Below, in pieces: positions 63,998 through 64,000 of a stretch of DNA of 64,000 nt. The notes below the pieces were generated by a model. It worked only from the letters and a program-made list of their open reading frames with translations. It was not told where the DNA came from and ran no database searches. Where the stretch lies: contig NZ_JAKCMI010000047.1 of the NCBI RefSeq assembly GCF_021412585.1, positions 1 to 64,000 on the forward strand. Direction: 5' to 3'. Both the position numbers and the translations under genes were made by a program. The stretch's first letter is position 1. Each line of letters begins with the position of its first letter. The DNA is from Halomonas alkalisoli (GTDB lineage: Bacteria > Pseudomonadota > Gammaproteobacteria > Pseudomonadales > Halomonadaceae).

Positions 63998-64000
63998 GTA

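Overview
The window looks like chromosomal DNA of a halophilic gammaproteobacterium, most likely a member of the Halomonadaceae (Halomonas or a close relative). This is inferred from the gammaproteobacterial str-S10-spc-alpha layout, the acidic ribosomal and RNA polymerase proteins, and the ssb-yajR-uvrA neighbourhood. The right half (about 28-64 kb) is GC-rich conserved core. The left 28 kb is a mosaic of AT-rich, transferred and mobile DNA.

Left part. 1-361 is the end of an IS3-family element, followed by a broken ribbon-helix-helix antitoxin gene. 1155-6145 is an AT-rich metabolic cluster: a TSUP permease, an AtoE-like carboxylate transporter and an amidase on the plus strand, with a convergent regulator that has an unusual palm-like middle domain. 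6361-9355 is a nest of insertion sequences. A complete 1396-bp IS110-family element sits inside an IS3 orfB whose two halves fix its ends exactly. That IS3 orfB is itself fused to a broken IS21 istA. 9370-9900 holds about 176-bp tandem repeats and eight perfect copies of a 7-bp unit. Two small unknown genes follow.

Putative defence island (11.5-27.9 kb, all minus strand). In order of transcription it has: three coupled tyrosine recombinases and a small coiled-coil protein beside ssb; a GmrSD-like DUF262/DUF1524 protein; an MmeI-like adenine methylase; an SF2 helicase; a GIY-YIG (T5orf172-like) protein; and a stand-alone reverse transcriptase. The RT is preceded by two identical 148-bp copies of a sequence that can fold. 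The recombinases probably mobilise the island. The methylase-helicase-GIY-YIG genes are coupled (3-bp gap, 4-bp overlap) and look like one restriction-type machine. The RT with its duplicated leader is the best candidate for something undescribed.

Core part. ssb, yajR and divergent uvrA are followed by a MITE-like element. Then, read leftward from 64 kb, come tRNA-Trp, secE, nusG, rplKA, rplJL, rpoBC, rpsL, rpsG, fusA, tuf, and the complete S10, spc and alpha operons ending in rplQ. Consensus promoters are visible before rpsL and rpsJ, terminators after tuf and rplQ, and an attenuator-like hairpin between rplL and rpoB.
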